DNA of 64,000 bases from Castellaniella sp040276085 (GCF_040276085.1 NZ_JBELOK010000004.1:124001-188000), one strand, 5' to 3'; counted from the first letter of the stretch, positions 51,935 to 60,578 are shown. The notes: generated from the letters alone by a model not told the origin. Made by a program: numbers and translations.

Positions 51935-52837
51935 ATGGACGTCAACCAGCTCAACTTCAAACATCTTTATTATTTCTGGCGAGTGGCCAAAGAAGGCTCA
52001 TTAACACACGCAGCCAACCAGATCCACACCTCGCAATCCGCACTGTCCACACAAATCCGCCAACTCGAAAACCGGCTGGATACCCCTCTGTTTGATCGCC
52101 AGGGCAGGCACCTGGAGCTGACAGCCAAAGGACAGCAGGTCTTTACCTATGCCGAAAACATCTTCGGTCTGGGCGAACAGATGCTGGGCTGGCTGGACGG
52201 CCGCGAAGAAGGCACCACACGTGTGCGGGTGGGCAGCGTGTCAACCATGTCACGCAACTTTCAAGTCAACTGGCTGCGCCCACTGCTGCGGGATCCCACA
52301 GTGGTGCTGTCCGTGGATTCCGGCTCCCTGCAAACTCTGATCGAGCGTCTGCTACGCCACCAGCTGGATGTGGTGCTGGCCAACGAGCCTGTGCCATCCG
52401 ACCCCACCCGCCCGGTTTCTTCGAGGTTCCTGGGCAGCCAGATCATCTCGTTGGTGGGCCGTGCCGACCGCTGGGCAGGTGCCAGCCTGCAAGTGCCCGA
52501 AGAACTGGATGCCGTAGAGATGGCCATGCCCAGCGTCCGCCACAGCGTGCGTCTGCAATTTGATGCCCTGTGCTTTGCCGCCGGCGTGCAACCCCGCGTA
52601 CGCGCCGAGATCGACGACATGACCATGCTGCGGCTGATTGCCCGCGACAGTGGCTGGCTATCCGTCCTGCCTGAGGTGGTGGTACAGGACGAACTGCATT
52701 CGGGAGAGCTGGTGCACGTCGGGCAATCCTCACAGTTGACTGAGCACTTCTATGCCATCACAGTGCAGCACGGCCACTTGGTGGGGCCGTTAAACCAGTT
52801 ACTGGTTGATGCCGCCACCCGCACCATCTTTACCTGA
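51935..52837 (+). CDS. LysR-family regulator divergent from dabBA (NhaR-like)
   Basis: A 300-residue LysR protein with helix-turn-helix LTHAANQIHTSQSALSTQIRQLE and an effector domain of the NhaR type (LNFKHLYYFWRVAKEGS opening). LysR genes lie next to dab1 operons in other bacteria, so control of dabBA is likely. The gap between the two genes (51833-51934) is AT-rich and must hold both promoters. The ATG at 51935 fits the family start better than 51905. Confidence 0.9.
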   Translation: MDVNQLNFKHLYYFWRVAKEGSLTHAANQIHTSQSALSTQIRQLENRLDTPLFDRQGRHLELTAKGQQVFTYAENIFGLGEQMLGWLDGREEGTTRVRVGSVSTMSRNFQVNWLRPLLRDPTVVLSVDSGSLQTLIERLLRHQLDVVLANEPVPSDPTRPVSSRFLGSQIISLVGRADRWAGASLQVPEELDAVEMAMPSVRHSVRLQFDALCFAAGVQPRVRAEIDDMTMLRLIARDSGWLSVLPEVVVQDELHSGELVHVGQSSQLTEHFYAITVQHGHLVGPLNQLLVDAATRTIFT

Positions 52838-52931
52838 TGAAGGCTGGTGCGCTAAAACCATTTCCCCGACACGACACATTTTTGGCATGGCCGTCTCTTT
52901 GCCGGCTGTGTTGCCCCAAACTCAAAAGGAT

Positions 52932-53573
52932 ATGCCTGTGTTTCCTCAGCGACTCTCCGAAGGCTATGCCTCTTTTCAAAACGGCGCACTCGACACCGAA
53001 CGGGCACGCTATCGTGAACTGGCCGAGCATGGCCAGCACCCGGACATCATGATCATCAGTTGCGGGGATTCCCGTGTGGCACCCGAAATCATCTTTGACG
53101 CAGGGCCCGGCGAGATGTTTGTCGTACGCAATATTGCCGGCATTGTGCCGCCTTGCGACGAGCATCCCGAATCCGCCTTTCACGGCACCAGCGCCTGCGT
53201 CGAATTCGCCGTCAATGCCCTGCAGGTAGGGCATATTGTGGTGATGGGCCACGCCAGTTGCGGCGGGGTGGCCGCGTACACAGACCGCACCCAGCCACTG
53301 TCCACCAGGGATTTCATTGGCAAGTGGGTGTCACAGATCAAACCAGTGGCTGATCGCATCGGCCCACCGGGGGCTGACCGCGCCGAGTGGATGCGACGCA
53401 TGGAATGGGGCGTGGTCGAATACAGCATGGAGAATCTGCTGACGTTTCCGGCGGTGCGCGAACGCCTGGACGCAGGCAACCTGCAGATTCATGGTGCCTA
53501 TTTTGGTATTGCCACGGGCATCCTGTTTATCCGTAACGCCCGTACTGGCCGCTTCGAACCCTGCACAGATTAA
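52932..53573 (+). CDS. Beta-class carbonic anhydrase
   Basis: A 213-residue zinc enzyme interconverting CO2 and bicarbonate. Zinc ligands C44, H107 and C110, and the D46-x-R48 dyad (SCGDSRVAPE), are all present, along with the GHASCGGV motif. The start at 52932 matches the family opening FPQRLSEGYASF, though AAGGA is very close to it; an ATG 15 codons earlier is possible. It follows the LysR gene by 94 bp on the same strand. With DabAB and PEP carboxylase nearby it fits a bicarbonate economy. Confidence 0.94.
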   Translation: MPVFPQRLSEGYASFQNGALDTERARYRELAEHGQHPDIMIISCGDSRVAPEIIFDAGPGEMFVVRNIAGIVPPCDEHPESAFHGTSACVEFAVNALQVGHIVVMGHASCGGVAAYTDRTQPLSTRDFIGKWVSQIKPVADRIGPPGADRAEWMRRMEWGVVEYSMENLLTFPAVRERLDAGNLQIHGAYFGIATGILFIRNARTGRFEPCTD

Positions 53574-53636
53574 ACGGGTTTCCCTGCTGTCCGATCCACA
53601 CAAAGCGAAACGGGCCAGGTATATGCCGTGTCCGGC

Positions 53637-54218
53637 TCAGGCATTTTCCCAATGCAACGGCCAGGTGCCCTGGCGCATGTTTTGCAGCCATAAAGCACAG
53701 GTGAGGGTCTTGGCATCCGTCACCCGGCCGCTTTGGCAGGCCTCAAAAAACTCAGCTTCAGGCTGAACCAGCAGATCCAGAAACTCGTCCTCGTCCAGAT
53801 GTTGAGGCCCCGGACTCAAGTGGCGGGCAAAAAAGATATGGATGATCTCGGTGGAATACGCAATGGCCAGATGCAGTGCCCCGGCCCGGGCCCACTGCCC
53901 TGCGGTATAGCCGGTTTCTTCCAGCAGTTCGCGCTGCGCACAGCACAAGGGGTCTTCGCCGGGTTCCAGCTTGCCCGCCGGAAACTCCGTCATCACCTGC
54001 CCCACCGGGTAACGAAACTGGCGCTCAAGCAGGATACGGTGATCATCCAGCAAAGGGATGATCACCACGGCCCCAGGATGAATGATGTACTCACGTATGG
54101 CCAGCGCACCGTCCGGGGTGCGCACCGTATCCTGGCGTGCCTTGAGAAAACTGCCCTCGCACAGCGACTGCGACTCAACACAGGTTTCCCGCAGATGGGC
54201 ATCAGAATCGTTTGGCAT
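53637..54218 (-). CDS. NUDIX hydrolase, ADP-ribose pyrophosphatase type
   Basis: A 193-residue hydrolase with an intact NUDIX box: G-K-L-E-P-G-E-D, then RELLEETGY, followed by YSTEIIHIFFARHL. Fold and length match NudF/ADP-ribose pyrophosphatases, which split ADP-ribose to AMP and ribose phosphate. The start at 54216-54218 has AGGA upstream. It lies 40 bp after the GGDEF/EAL gene on the same strand. Confidence 0.9.
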   Translation of the reverse strand: MPNDSDAHLRETCVESQSLCEGSFLKARQDTVRTPDGALAIREYIIHPGAVVIIPLLDDHRILLERQFRYPVGQVMTEFPAGKLEPGEDPLCCAQRELLEETGYTAGQWARAGALHLAIAYSTEIIHIFFARHLSPGPQHLDEDEFLDLLVQPEAEFFEACQSGRVTDAKTLTCALWLQNMRQGTWPLHWENA

Positions 54219-54258
54219 GAAAATATCCTTGGTGGGGCAATCGCGCAGCAGCCCGGTC

Positions 54259-56934
54259 TCAGGCTGACGCATCATGGGCCGACTGCAGCCATTGTCGCGC
54301 CTGCAACTCGGGCTGCGGGTAGCCAATCCAGTAGCCCTGGCCCACATCGCACCCCAAGGTCAACAAAAGATCCTGTATTCCCTGGCTCTCGATCCCTTCG
54401 GCAATCACTTCCAGGCCCAGGGTATGGCTCATTTCGATGATAGAGCGCACGATGGCGCGCAGGTCCGGATCATCTACCACACCAGCCACAAACGATTGGT
54501 CGATCTTCAGGGCATCTACCGGCAGTCGGTTAAGGTAGGCAAACGAGGAATACCCCGTTCCAAAGTCGTCGATCGAGAGCCTGACACCCAGCGCGTGCAG
54601 TGCATACAGCGTGCGCAGCGCACGCGCCGGATCAGCCATGATGACGCTTTCTGTGACTTCAAGTTCAAGCAGCTCGGGCGCCAGGCCATGCTGATCCAAC
54701 GCCGCTTCAACTTGCTGGGGAAACTGCTCGTCCATCAGATTGCGCGCCGAAATATTGACGGCAATTGTGGCACCCGGGTGAATCTCCTGAAAACGCACGC
54801 AGGCCCCGAGTGCCTGATCAATCACCCATTGTGTAAACGGATGGATCAGATCGCTGACCTCGATGATGGGAATAAATTGTGCCGGCGGAATCATGCCGCG
54901 TTTGGGATGATGCCAGCGTGCCAGCGCCTCAAAGCCCAAGGGTGCTCCCAGCGACCGCCCTGCTTGTGCCAGGGCAATCTTGGGTTGCATATGCAATACA
55001 AATTGCCCTTGCGCCAGCGCATTTCGCAACTCGGCACGCAAGAGCAGGCGATCATCCACCCGGGATCGATCCTGCTGGTTAAATACCGCAATCCCCAGAC
55101 CATCGCGTTTGGCACGCCGCATGGCCATATCGGCATAGCGCAACAGCTTATCCGGCTGCCGCGCATGCGCAGGATACATGGCCATGCCAAAACTGCAGCT
55201 GATACGGATTTGCAGGTCATTCAGGGCAAAGGGCTCGCGGATGGAAATCTGTAAGGCACTTACCTGTGCACGCGCATGGGCTTCGTCGCCCGTTGCCAGC
55301 ACCCAGGCAAATTCATCGGCCCCCAGCCGGGCCAGCAGGCTGGATTCATCCAGCACCGCCTGAAACCGCTGGGCAGCCACCTGCAACAGGCGGTCGCCCA
55401 CATCATGGCCCAGGGCACGGTTCACTTCTTTGAAATCATCCAGATTGGCGATCACTAATGTCAGGGAACCATCACCTGCCCCCCGCATGGCATCGTGCAG
55501 ACGATGCTGGATTTCACCCCGGTTGAACAGTTTGGTGAGCGGATCGTGACTGGCCTGAAACGCCAGGGCCAGTTGCTGCGCCCGCCGCTCGGTACGATCC
55601 AGAAAAGTGACCAGGCAGAAGCCCAGCCTATTATCCTCGCGAATGGGATAGACCCAGTACTCCACCGGAAAGCAGCTGCCATCCTGGCGCCACAGCACTT
55701 CGTCATCCACATGCACACGGGTGCCACCAGAGCAACCTTTTTTGATCTGGGACTCGCTTTCCAGCATGATCCGGCCGTCTTCGTGACGATGCTGAAAATG
55801 CGCGTGAAACGCCAGGCCCAGTAACTCTTCCGGGCGACTGAAGCCCAGACGATCCGCGCACGCCTGATTGGCAATCACCACCTGACCAGAGGCATCAAGC
55901 CCCACAATGGCTTCCGCCGTGACATCCATCAACTGGCTTAACAGACGCTCCCGCTCGTGCGAGCGTCGCAAGGAACGCTGCATCAGGTTAAAGGCGATCA
56001 ACAAAGTGACGCATAAGAGCAGGCCCACCAGTACAACGCCGTTCCATAAAGCCTGGCGTGCCTTGGCATACAAGGCGCTTGTGGGCATTTCGTAGCGCAC
56101 CGACAGGCCCCGGGGGTCTCCTCTCGGGCCGGCAGCCAGCGCAAAGACGGCCCAATCTTCATCGTCCGCCCCGGTATACCCCGTGCGAAACAGCGCATCC
56201 GACAACAAGGGATAAGGGATCAGACGCTCGCCCAAATGGCTTGCATCCCCCGGTATGCGCTGCAGCACATGACCATAGCGGTCCAGAATCCACAGCCGGG
56301 AGCCAGGCAGCAGATCCGGAATGGCTGCGCCCGCCAGCAGATAGCTGAGATTGAGACTGACGTACGCTACGCCGGCCGTAAGACCAGAATCGCCCGGTAC
56401 GCGAGCGGCCAGCACCATGGTGGGGATGCGGGAAATGCGGCCCAGGAGGAACTCGCCCACGACAACCTCACTGGTTTGCATGGCCTTCTGGAAATATGGG
56501 CGATCACCCAATTGAGAACCCAGGGAATCGGGGTCGGGCAGGCCCGAACAGGCCAGCCGGCCGTTGGCGTTGATGACCCCAACATTAAGATAGCGCGGCA
56601 AATGACCTAGCAAGATCGCCAGGTAGCCGCGGCACTCGTTCCAACGGCCATCGCGCAGCACGGGAGAATTGGCCAGTGTCAGCAGGACATCACGGGCGTC
56701 GTTAAGCAGAGTGCGGTCGTAGGCGGCAGTTAGCTGTACAAGGTTTGTGGCGGCGCGCTCGTCGTTGATCAACAGGGCCTGATGCTGATGCCAGACGTAA
56801 TACCCCAGGCCTCCGATGACTGGCAGCGCCGCTGCCAGCACCGCCAGAAACACGCGCACCCGCAAGCCGTCGAAAAGTCCCGGCCCCCCGTGCGTACGAC
56901 GCAACGCAGAAAAAAAACCTGTGTCTCCAGCCAA
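54259..56934 (-). CDS. Membrane-bound sensor with PAS, degenerate GGDEF and EAL domains
   Basis: An 891-residue c-di-GMP protein. Helices at 29-48 and 298-317 flank a periplasmic sensor domain of about 245 residues (dCache/CHASE-like). A PAS domain covers about 331-445, GGDEF about 455-615 and EAL about 630-880. The cyclase motif reads G-A-D-E-F (538-542), losing the second glycine, so synthesis is doubtful. The EAL site is intact (E669-A-L, then DDFGTGYSS), so a phosphodiesterase role is favoured. The start is TTG at 56934 with AAAGGA upstream. Confidence 0.9.
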   Translation of the reverse strand: MAGDTGFFSALRRTHGGPGLFDGLRVRVFLAVLAAALPVIGGLGYYVWHQHQALLINDERAATNLVQLTAAYDRTLLNDARDVLLTLANSPVLRDGRWNECRGYLAILLGHLPRYLNVGVINANGRLACSGLPDPDSLGSQLGDRPYFQKAMQTSEVVVGEFLLGRISRIPTMVLAARVPGDSGLTAGVAYVSLNLSYLLAGAAIPDLLPGSRLWILDRYGHVLQRIPGDASHLGERLIPYPLLSDALFRTGYTGADDEDWAVFALAAGPRGDPRGLSVRYEMPTSALYAKARQALWNGVVLVGLLLCVTLLIAFNLMQRSLRRSHERERLLSQLMDVTAEAIVGLDASGQVVIANQACADRLGFSRPEELLGLAFHAHFQHRHEDGRIMLESESQIKKGCSGGTRVHVDDEVLWRQDGSCFPVEYWVYPIREDNRLGFCLVTFLDRTERRAQQLALAFQASHDPLTKLFNRGEIQHRLHDAMRGAGDGSLTLVIANLDDFKEVNRALGHDVGDRLLQVAAQRFQAVLDESSLLARLGADEFAWVLATGDEAHARAQVSALQISIREPFALNDLQIRISCSFGMAMYPAHARQPDKLLRYADMAMRRAKRDGLGIAVFNQQDRSRVDDRLLLRAELRNALAQGQFVLHMQPKIALAQAGRSLGAPLGFEALARWHHPKRGMIPPAQFIPIIEVSDLIHPFTQWVIDQALGACVRFQEIHPGATIAVNISARNLMDEQFPQQVEAALDQHGLAPELLELEVTESVIMADPARALRTLYALHALGVRLSIDDFGTGYSSFAYLNRLPVDALKIDQSFVAGVVDDPDLRAIVRSIIEMSHTLGLEVIAEGIESQGIQDLLLTLGCDVGQGYWIGYPQPELQARQWLQSAHDASA

Positions 56935-57112
56935 TCAGGATCCTTTGTACAGGACGACCCGGGCGCAATACCCGACCAATAAGCTTTGAAATATACACAA
57001 AAGCAGCAAGCCTGTGGGCTTGCCACACAGTAGCCTAACCCGTACAAACAGGCGCCACCAAAAGCGCGGCTGACCTAGAATAGTGGTTTCTACCTACTGC
57101 AGCCAACACACC

Positions 57113-57619
57113 ATGTTTCATCTGTCACCCCAAGAATTTGCCAGTAAAAAAGAGCACTACGCCAGCCTGGCTGAGCAAGCCCGCCACCTGATTGCCGACG
57201 AACCCAGCCTGATTGCAAATGCCGCGAACTTCAGCGCGCTGGTGTATCACAGCCTGCCACAAGTCAATTGGGCAGGGTTTTATCTCTACGACGGTACCGA
57301 GTTGGTGGTGGGCCCATTTCAGGGCAAGCCGGCCTGCATCCGCATCGCCATGGGCGCTGGAGTGTGCGGCACAGCAGCGCATACGCGTCAATCGCAGGTG
57401 GTGCAGGATGTGAATCAGCATGACGGCCACATCCCCTGCGATGCAGCCTCACAAGCCGAGGTGGTGGTGCCGCTGATACGTGCCGACGGCAGTTTGCTGG
57501 GGGTATGGGATGTGGACAGCCCCGTAGCGGGGCGCTTTGACGAAGAAGACCGCGCCGGCATGGAAGCTTTGTGCCAGGTATTCATGGCACATCTGGACAG
57601 CAGCAAGGCAGCTGCCTGA
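57113..57619 (+). CDS. Free methionine-(R)-sulfoxide reductase (GAF type)
   Basis: A 168-residue GAF-domain enzyme that reduces free methionine-R-sulfoxide. The three cysteines C75, C85 and C109 have the same spacing (10 and 24) as the E. coli fRMsr catalytic set, in GKPACIRI, GAGVCGTA and GHIPCDAAS. The ATG at 57113 matches the normal length. Together with msrB at 5 kb, the strain holds reductases for protein-bound and free sulfoxide. Confidence 0.94.
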   Translation: MFHLSPQEFASKKEHYASLAEQARHLIADEPSLIANAANFSALVYHSLPQVNWAGFYLYDGTELVVGPFQGKPACIRIAMGAGVCGTAAHTRQSQVVQDVNQHDGHIPCDAASQAEVVVPLIRADGSLLGVWDVDSPVAGRFDEEDRAGMEALCQVFMAHLDSSKAAA

Positions 57620-57702
57620 ACCTGTTACGGGGTACCGGCCAAAGCCGCCCCGAGACCGCCAATCAATCGAGGACCTATCTCCCTGAATATGTACGTCATA
57701 AC

Positions 57703-57716
57703 AAGGGTTAACCCTT
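57703..57716. promoter_or_regulatory. 14-bp perfect palindrome upstream of the PrpD-like gene
   Basis: AAGGGTTAACCCTT is fully self-complementary. It lies 20 bp before a Fur-like box and 107 bp before the start of the MmgE/PrpD gene. It could be an operator, but no regulator is encoded next to it. Confidence 0.45.
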
Positions 57717-57736
57717 AATTCATTCCTGTCAAAGAT

Positions 57737-57755
57737 TAGAATGAGAATCGTTATG
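57737..57755 (+). promoter_or_regulatory. Fur-like box upstream of the PrpD-like gene
   Basis: This 19-mer matches the Fur consensus (GATAATGATAATCATTATC) at 14 of 19 positions, with the core AATGA-x-AATC-x-TTAT. It ends 67 bp before the PrpD-like start. The segment in between (57756-57822) encodes nothing I recognise and may be the leftover start of a lost iron-regulated gene. Confidence 0.55.
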
Positions 57756-57822
57756 AATCAGTACATCGACTTTGAAGCTTGCCTTCAAGCCCGCCGTGCC
57801 GCAGACCAACAGGGAGAACCAG

Positions 57823-59229
57823 ATGACAGAAACCAGAACGGAAGTCCAACGTCTTGCCGAGTTTGCTGCGCAGGCCAAGTTCGAGGATCTAAGCCCAGAG
57901 GCACTTGAGCAGCTCAAGATTCGAGTGCTGGATACGGTGGGCGTGGCGATCGGAGCTCTGGACGCACCACCGATGGTCGCCATTCGTGCACTGATCGAGG
58001 GGCTGGGCGGCAAGCCCGCCTGCACCTTGCTCGGCGGTGGCCGCACCAGCCCCGAGCTGGCGGCATTCTTCACAAGTGCGCTCAGCCGCTACCTTGATTT
58101 CATGGATGCCTACATCGCCCCCGGTGAGACCAATCATCCATCGGACAACTTCGGTGCGGTGCTGGCTGCGGCGGAAAGTGCAGGCGCCTCAGGGGCAGAG
58201 CTGCTGACAGCGCTGGCCGTGGCCTACCAGGTGCATACCCGGCTGTCCGATGTGGCGCCCGTGCGCGCACGTGGCTTCGATCACACGACGCAGGGCAACT
58301 TCGCAGCGGCCGTGGCGGCAGCACGTGCCATGGGGCTGTCGCAGGCGCAAATCGCGAATGCAGCTGCCATTGCCGGGACGGCCAATGTCGCACTGCGCGT
58401 CACGCGCACCGGCGTGCTCAGCAACTGGAAGGGCCTTGCCTATGCGCACGTCTCCAAGGAGGCGATTTTCGCGGCACATCTGGCGGCCCATGGCATCACC
58501 GGGCCGGAAGCGGTTTTCGAAGGCAACAAAGGGTTCAAGGAATCGGTTTCCGGCCCGTTCACGATCGACTGGCAGGCGGAGAATCTGGAGCACGTGCGCC
58601 GGACAATCGTCAAGAAACACAACGCCGAGATCCACTCACAGTCGGCACTGGATGCAGCACAAGAGATTCATACCTCAAGCGCCTTCCGGGCCGAGGCCAT
58701 CGACTACGTGCGACTACGCACCTTCCAGGTGGCGTATTCGATTATTGGCGGCGGCGAGGAAGGCGACAAACGCAGCGTCCGGACCAAGGAGGATGCCGAT
58801 CATTCCTTGCCATGGATGCTGGCGGCCGTTTTGCTGGACGGCAAGCTCACGCCTGCGCAATACACCACGGAACGCATCAGTGCACCCGATGTGCAGTCGC
58901 TCATGCAATGCATCACGATCACGCCCGATGCGGCGCTCTCGGCACAGTTCCCTCAGCACATGCCGGCAGAACTGGAGGTTGTCTTGCTGGACGGCACAAC
59001 GTTGAAGGCCTCACGCAAGGCCTACCGCGGGTTCTACACAGATCCGCTCGACTGGACCGAAGCACGCGCCAAGTTTGACGCACTGGCTGCACCCTTTGCC
59101 GATGAGGCGCTGCGCGACGAGCTCGCAGACATCATCCACCATCTTGAAAAGCATCGCAGCACGGATCTGACAACCGCCCTTGCCCGTGTAAGTTGCACGC
59201 GCCAGGACACCACCGATCTTCATTCGTAG
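57823..59229 (+). CDS. MmgE/PrpD-family protein
   Basis: A 468-residue protein of the 2-methylcitrate dehydratase/cis-aconitate decarboxylase fold. Markers are VLDTVGVAIGALDAPP near the N-terminus, LDFMDAYIAPGETNHPSDNFGAVLAAAE, and KHNAEIHSQSALDAA. AGGGAG lies about 6 bp upstream of the start. No prpB or prpC gene is near, so it is probably not the methylcitrate enzyme. It is followed 13 bp later by a phosphosulfolactate-synthase-like gene, suggesting a joint pathway for a small acid. Confidence 0.85.
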   Translation: MTETRTEVQRLAEFAAQAKFEDLSPEALEQLKIRVLDTVGVAIGALDAPPMVAIRALIEGLGGKPACTLLGGGRTSPELAAFFTSALSRYLDFMDAYIAPGETNHPSDNFGAVLAAAESAGASGAELLTALAVAYQVHTRLSDVAPVRARGFDHTTQGNFAAAVAAARAMGLSQAQIANAAAIAGTANVALRVTRTGVLSNWKGLAYAHVSKEAIFAAHLAAHGITGPEAVFEGNKGFKESVSGPFTIDWQAENLEHVRRTIVKKHNAEIHSQSALDAAQEIHTSSAFRAEAIDYVRLRTFQVAYSIIGGGEEGDKRSVRTKEDADHSLPWMLAAVLLDGKLTPAQYTTERISAPDVQSLMQCITITPDAALSAQFPQHMPAELEVVLLDGTTLKASRKAYRGFYTDPLDWTEARAKFDALAAPFADEALRDELADIIHHLEKHRSTDLTTALARVSCTRQDTTDLHS

Positions 59230-59242
59230 CAAGGAGAAAGCA

Positions 59243-60088
59243 ATGGCTGATATGAGCACACACGATGTTTCGTTCAATTTCGTGCCACGCGCCTGGCGCC
59301 CGGCCAAACCGCGCACCACAGGCATCACCGAAATACGCGCACCGTACTACTCCACTTTTGGCACCCGACACATGGAGGATGTCTTCGAGGCAGCCGGGCA
59401 ATGGATCGACGGTATCAAGTGGGCAGGAGGTTCGTTCTCCCTCATGCCACGCCAACAAGTGAAGGCGATGAACGACGTCGCCCACAGCAACGGCGCCTAT
59501 GTGTCATCCGGCGGCTGGATCGAAACCGTCCTGCGCTATGGCGATGCGGCGGTTGATCAGTACCTGTCGGAAGCAAAGGAAGTGGGCTTCGATGTGATCG
59601 AAATCTCCACTGGCTTCATCATGGTACCCACCAGCGGGCTTGAGCGCCTGGTAAAACGTGTCGTTGCCGCCGGCCTGAAGGCCAAGCCCGAGCTGGGCAT
59701 TCAGATCGGCTCTGGTGGAGATTCGGGCGAAGCGGAGCTTGCCGCCGAAACGAAGAAGGACATTGGCGACCTTATTGATCGGGGCAAGCGTGCCCTTGAT
59801 GCCGGCGCTTCCATCATCATGATCGAATCCGAGGGCATCACCGAGAACGTTGTGCAATGGAATACCGCTGCGGCGGCGGCCATCATCAACGGGCTGGGTA
59901 TCGAAAACGTCATGTTCGAAGCGGCCGACGGCCCGGTGTTCGAGTGGTATATCAAGAACTACGGCAACGAGGTAAACCTTTTTGTTGATCACAGCCAGAT
60001 CCTGCAGCTCGAGGCGCTGCGCCAGAACATCTGGGGCAATAAAAGCACCTGGGGACGCGTGATCAACCCGGCGCCCACCGGGAGTTGA
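59243..60088 (+). CDS. Phosphosulfolactate synthase-like (ComA family) protein
   Basis: A 281-residue TIM-barrel protein. The WIDGIKWAGGSFSLM segment, then AYVSSGGWIETVLRYG, FDVIEISTGFIMVP and IIMIESEGITENV resemble ComA, which adds sulfite to PEP in archaeal coenzyme M synthesis. Bacterial relatives are of mostly unknown function. It is in one operon with the PrpD-like gene. AAGGAG lies upstream. A role in sulfonate or PEP-related chemistry is possible but unproven. Confidence 0.75.
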   Translation: MADMSTHDVSFNFVPRAWRPAKPRTTGITEIRAPYYSTFGTRHMEDVFEAAGQWIDGIKWAGGSFSLMPRQQVKAMNDVAHSNGAYVSSGGWIETVLRYGDAAVDQYLSEAKEVGFDVIEISTGFIMVPTSGLERLVKRVVAAGLKAKPELGIQIGSGGDSGEAELAAETKKDIGDLIDRGKRALDAGASIIMIESEGITENVVQWNTAAAAAIINGLGIENVMFEAADGPVFEWYIKNYGNEVNLFVDHSQILQLEALRQNIWGNKSTWGRVINPAPTGS

Positions 60089-60126
60089 CGGCCAGGACGT
60101 GTTCGCACAGTGAGTACCTTACTAAG

Positions 60127-60157
60127 CGAAATCCCCGTATAAAAAAAGCCCTTGTTT
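60127..60157. repeat. Partial copy of the tRNA-Pro downstream flank
   Basis: About 31 bp starting CGAAATCCCCGTATAAAAA and continuing AAGCCCTTGTTT match 63411-63445, which lies behind the tRNA-Pro gene, apart from a 4-nt gap. The match stops where an IS3-type end begins at 60158. Confidence 0.75.
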
Positions 60158-60290
60158 TGAACTGACCCCAAAAAGTTGGACAGTCGAGGGTTAAGTGGCC
60201 AAGGCCTGATTTCGGTATTGAACCGGACTCAGGCCTTTTAGTTTTGTCCTGATGCGTTCGTGATTGTAGTAGTGGATGTACGGCAGATAC
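60158..60290 (-). mobile_element. IS3-family remnant (end repeat plus orfB C-terminus)
   Basis: The end starts TGAACTGACCCCAAAAAGTT, a typical IS3-family terminal repeat. On the minus strand, 60191-60289 encodes the last 32 residues of an OrfB transposase (YIHYYNHERIRTKLKGLSPV, ending QALAT and stop). The integrase DDE core is missing; the sequence breaks near 60290. Confidence 0.85.
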
Positions 60291-60490
60291 CCACCACGAG
60301 CGTCGCCGCCATGGCGCCAAGGGCCTCTTTCAGGGCCGTGGCGGCTACAGGCCAGGTACCGGGATCGAAGGCCGCGCCATACAAGGCTTTGAAGGGGCGG
60401 TAGGCTACTGCCCCACCCCACCGGCATAACGGCAGCGAAGAACACATCGGATATGCTCACTTTCATACGATCTGCAGCAACCCGGGCCAA
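60291..60490 (-). pseudogene. Unidentified gene fragment next to the IS3 remnant
   Basis: Two overlapping minus-strand frames look protein-like: one contains LARVAADRMKVSISDVFFAAV and the other PFKALYGAAFDPGTWPVAA followed by ALKEALGAMAATL. A frameshift could join them, giving about 65 residues of a broken gene cut by the IS3 element. I do not recognise the family. No intact gene exists between 60089 and 60578. Confidence 0.35.
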
Positions 60491-60510
60491 CAGTTGCCAA
60501 TCGAGCCGCC

Positions 60511-60559
60511 TTGATGCGGATCAATATCTTGCTGCGCTCCTGCGCTTATAGTGAGGTTT
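60511..60559 (+). promoter_or_regulatory. FNR/Anr-dependent promoter (perfect FNR box at -41.5)
   Basis: 60511-60524 reads TTGAT-GCGG-ATCAA, an exact match to the FNR consensus. A -10 hexamer TATAGT lies at 60547-60552, predicting a start near 60559. The box centre is then at -41.5, the classic class II activator position. The first gene downstream starts at 60579. So the small membrane protein, transpeptidase and YcbK-like genes are probably induced at low oxygen. Confidence 0.75.
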
Positions 60560-60578
60560 TAAACTATTGTGACGAGCT

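Noticed and set aside
57006..57023. Hairpin GCAAGCC-TGTG-GGCTTGC between the GGDEF/EAL gene and fRMsr gene as a terminator
   Set aside because: The genes on both sides start here rather than end, and no T-run follows on either strand.
57823..59229. Naming the MmgE/PrpD protein as 2-methylcitrate dehydratase
   Set aside because: No methylcitrate cycle genes are nearby, and the family includes several other activities.
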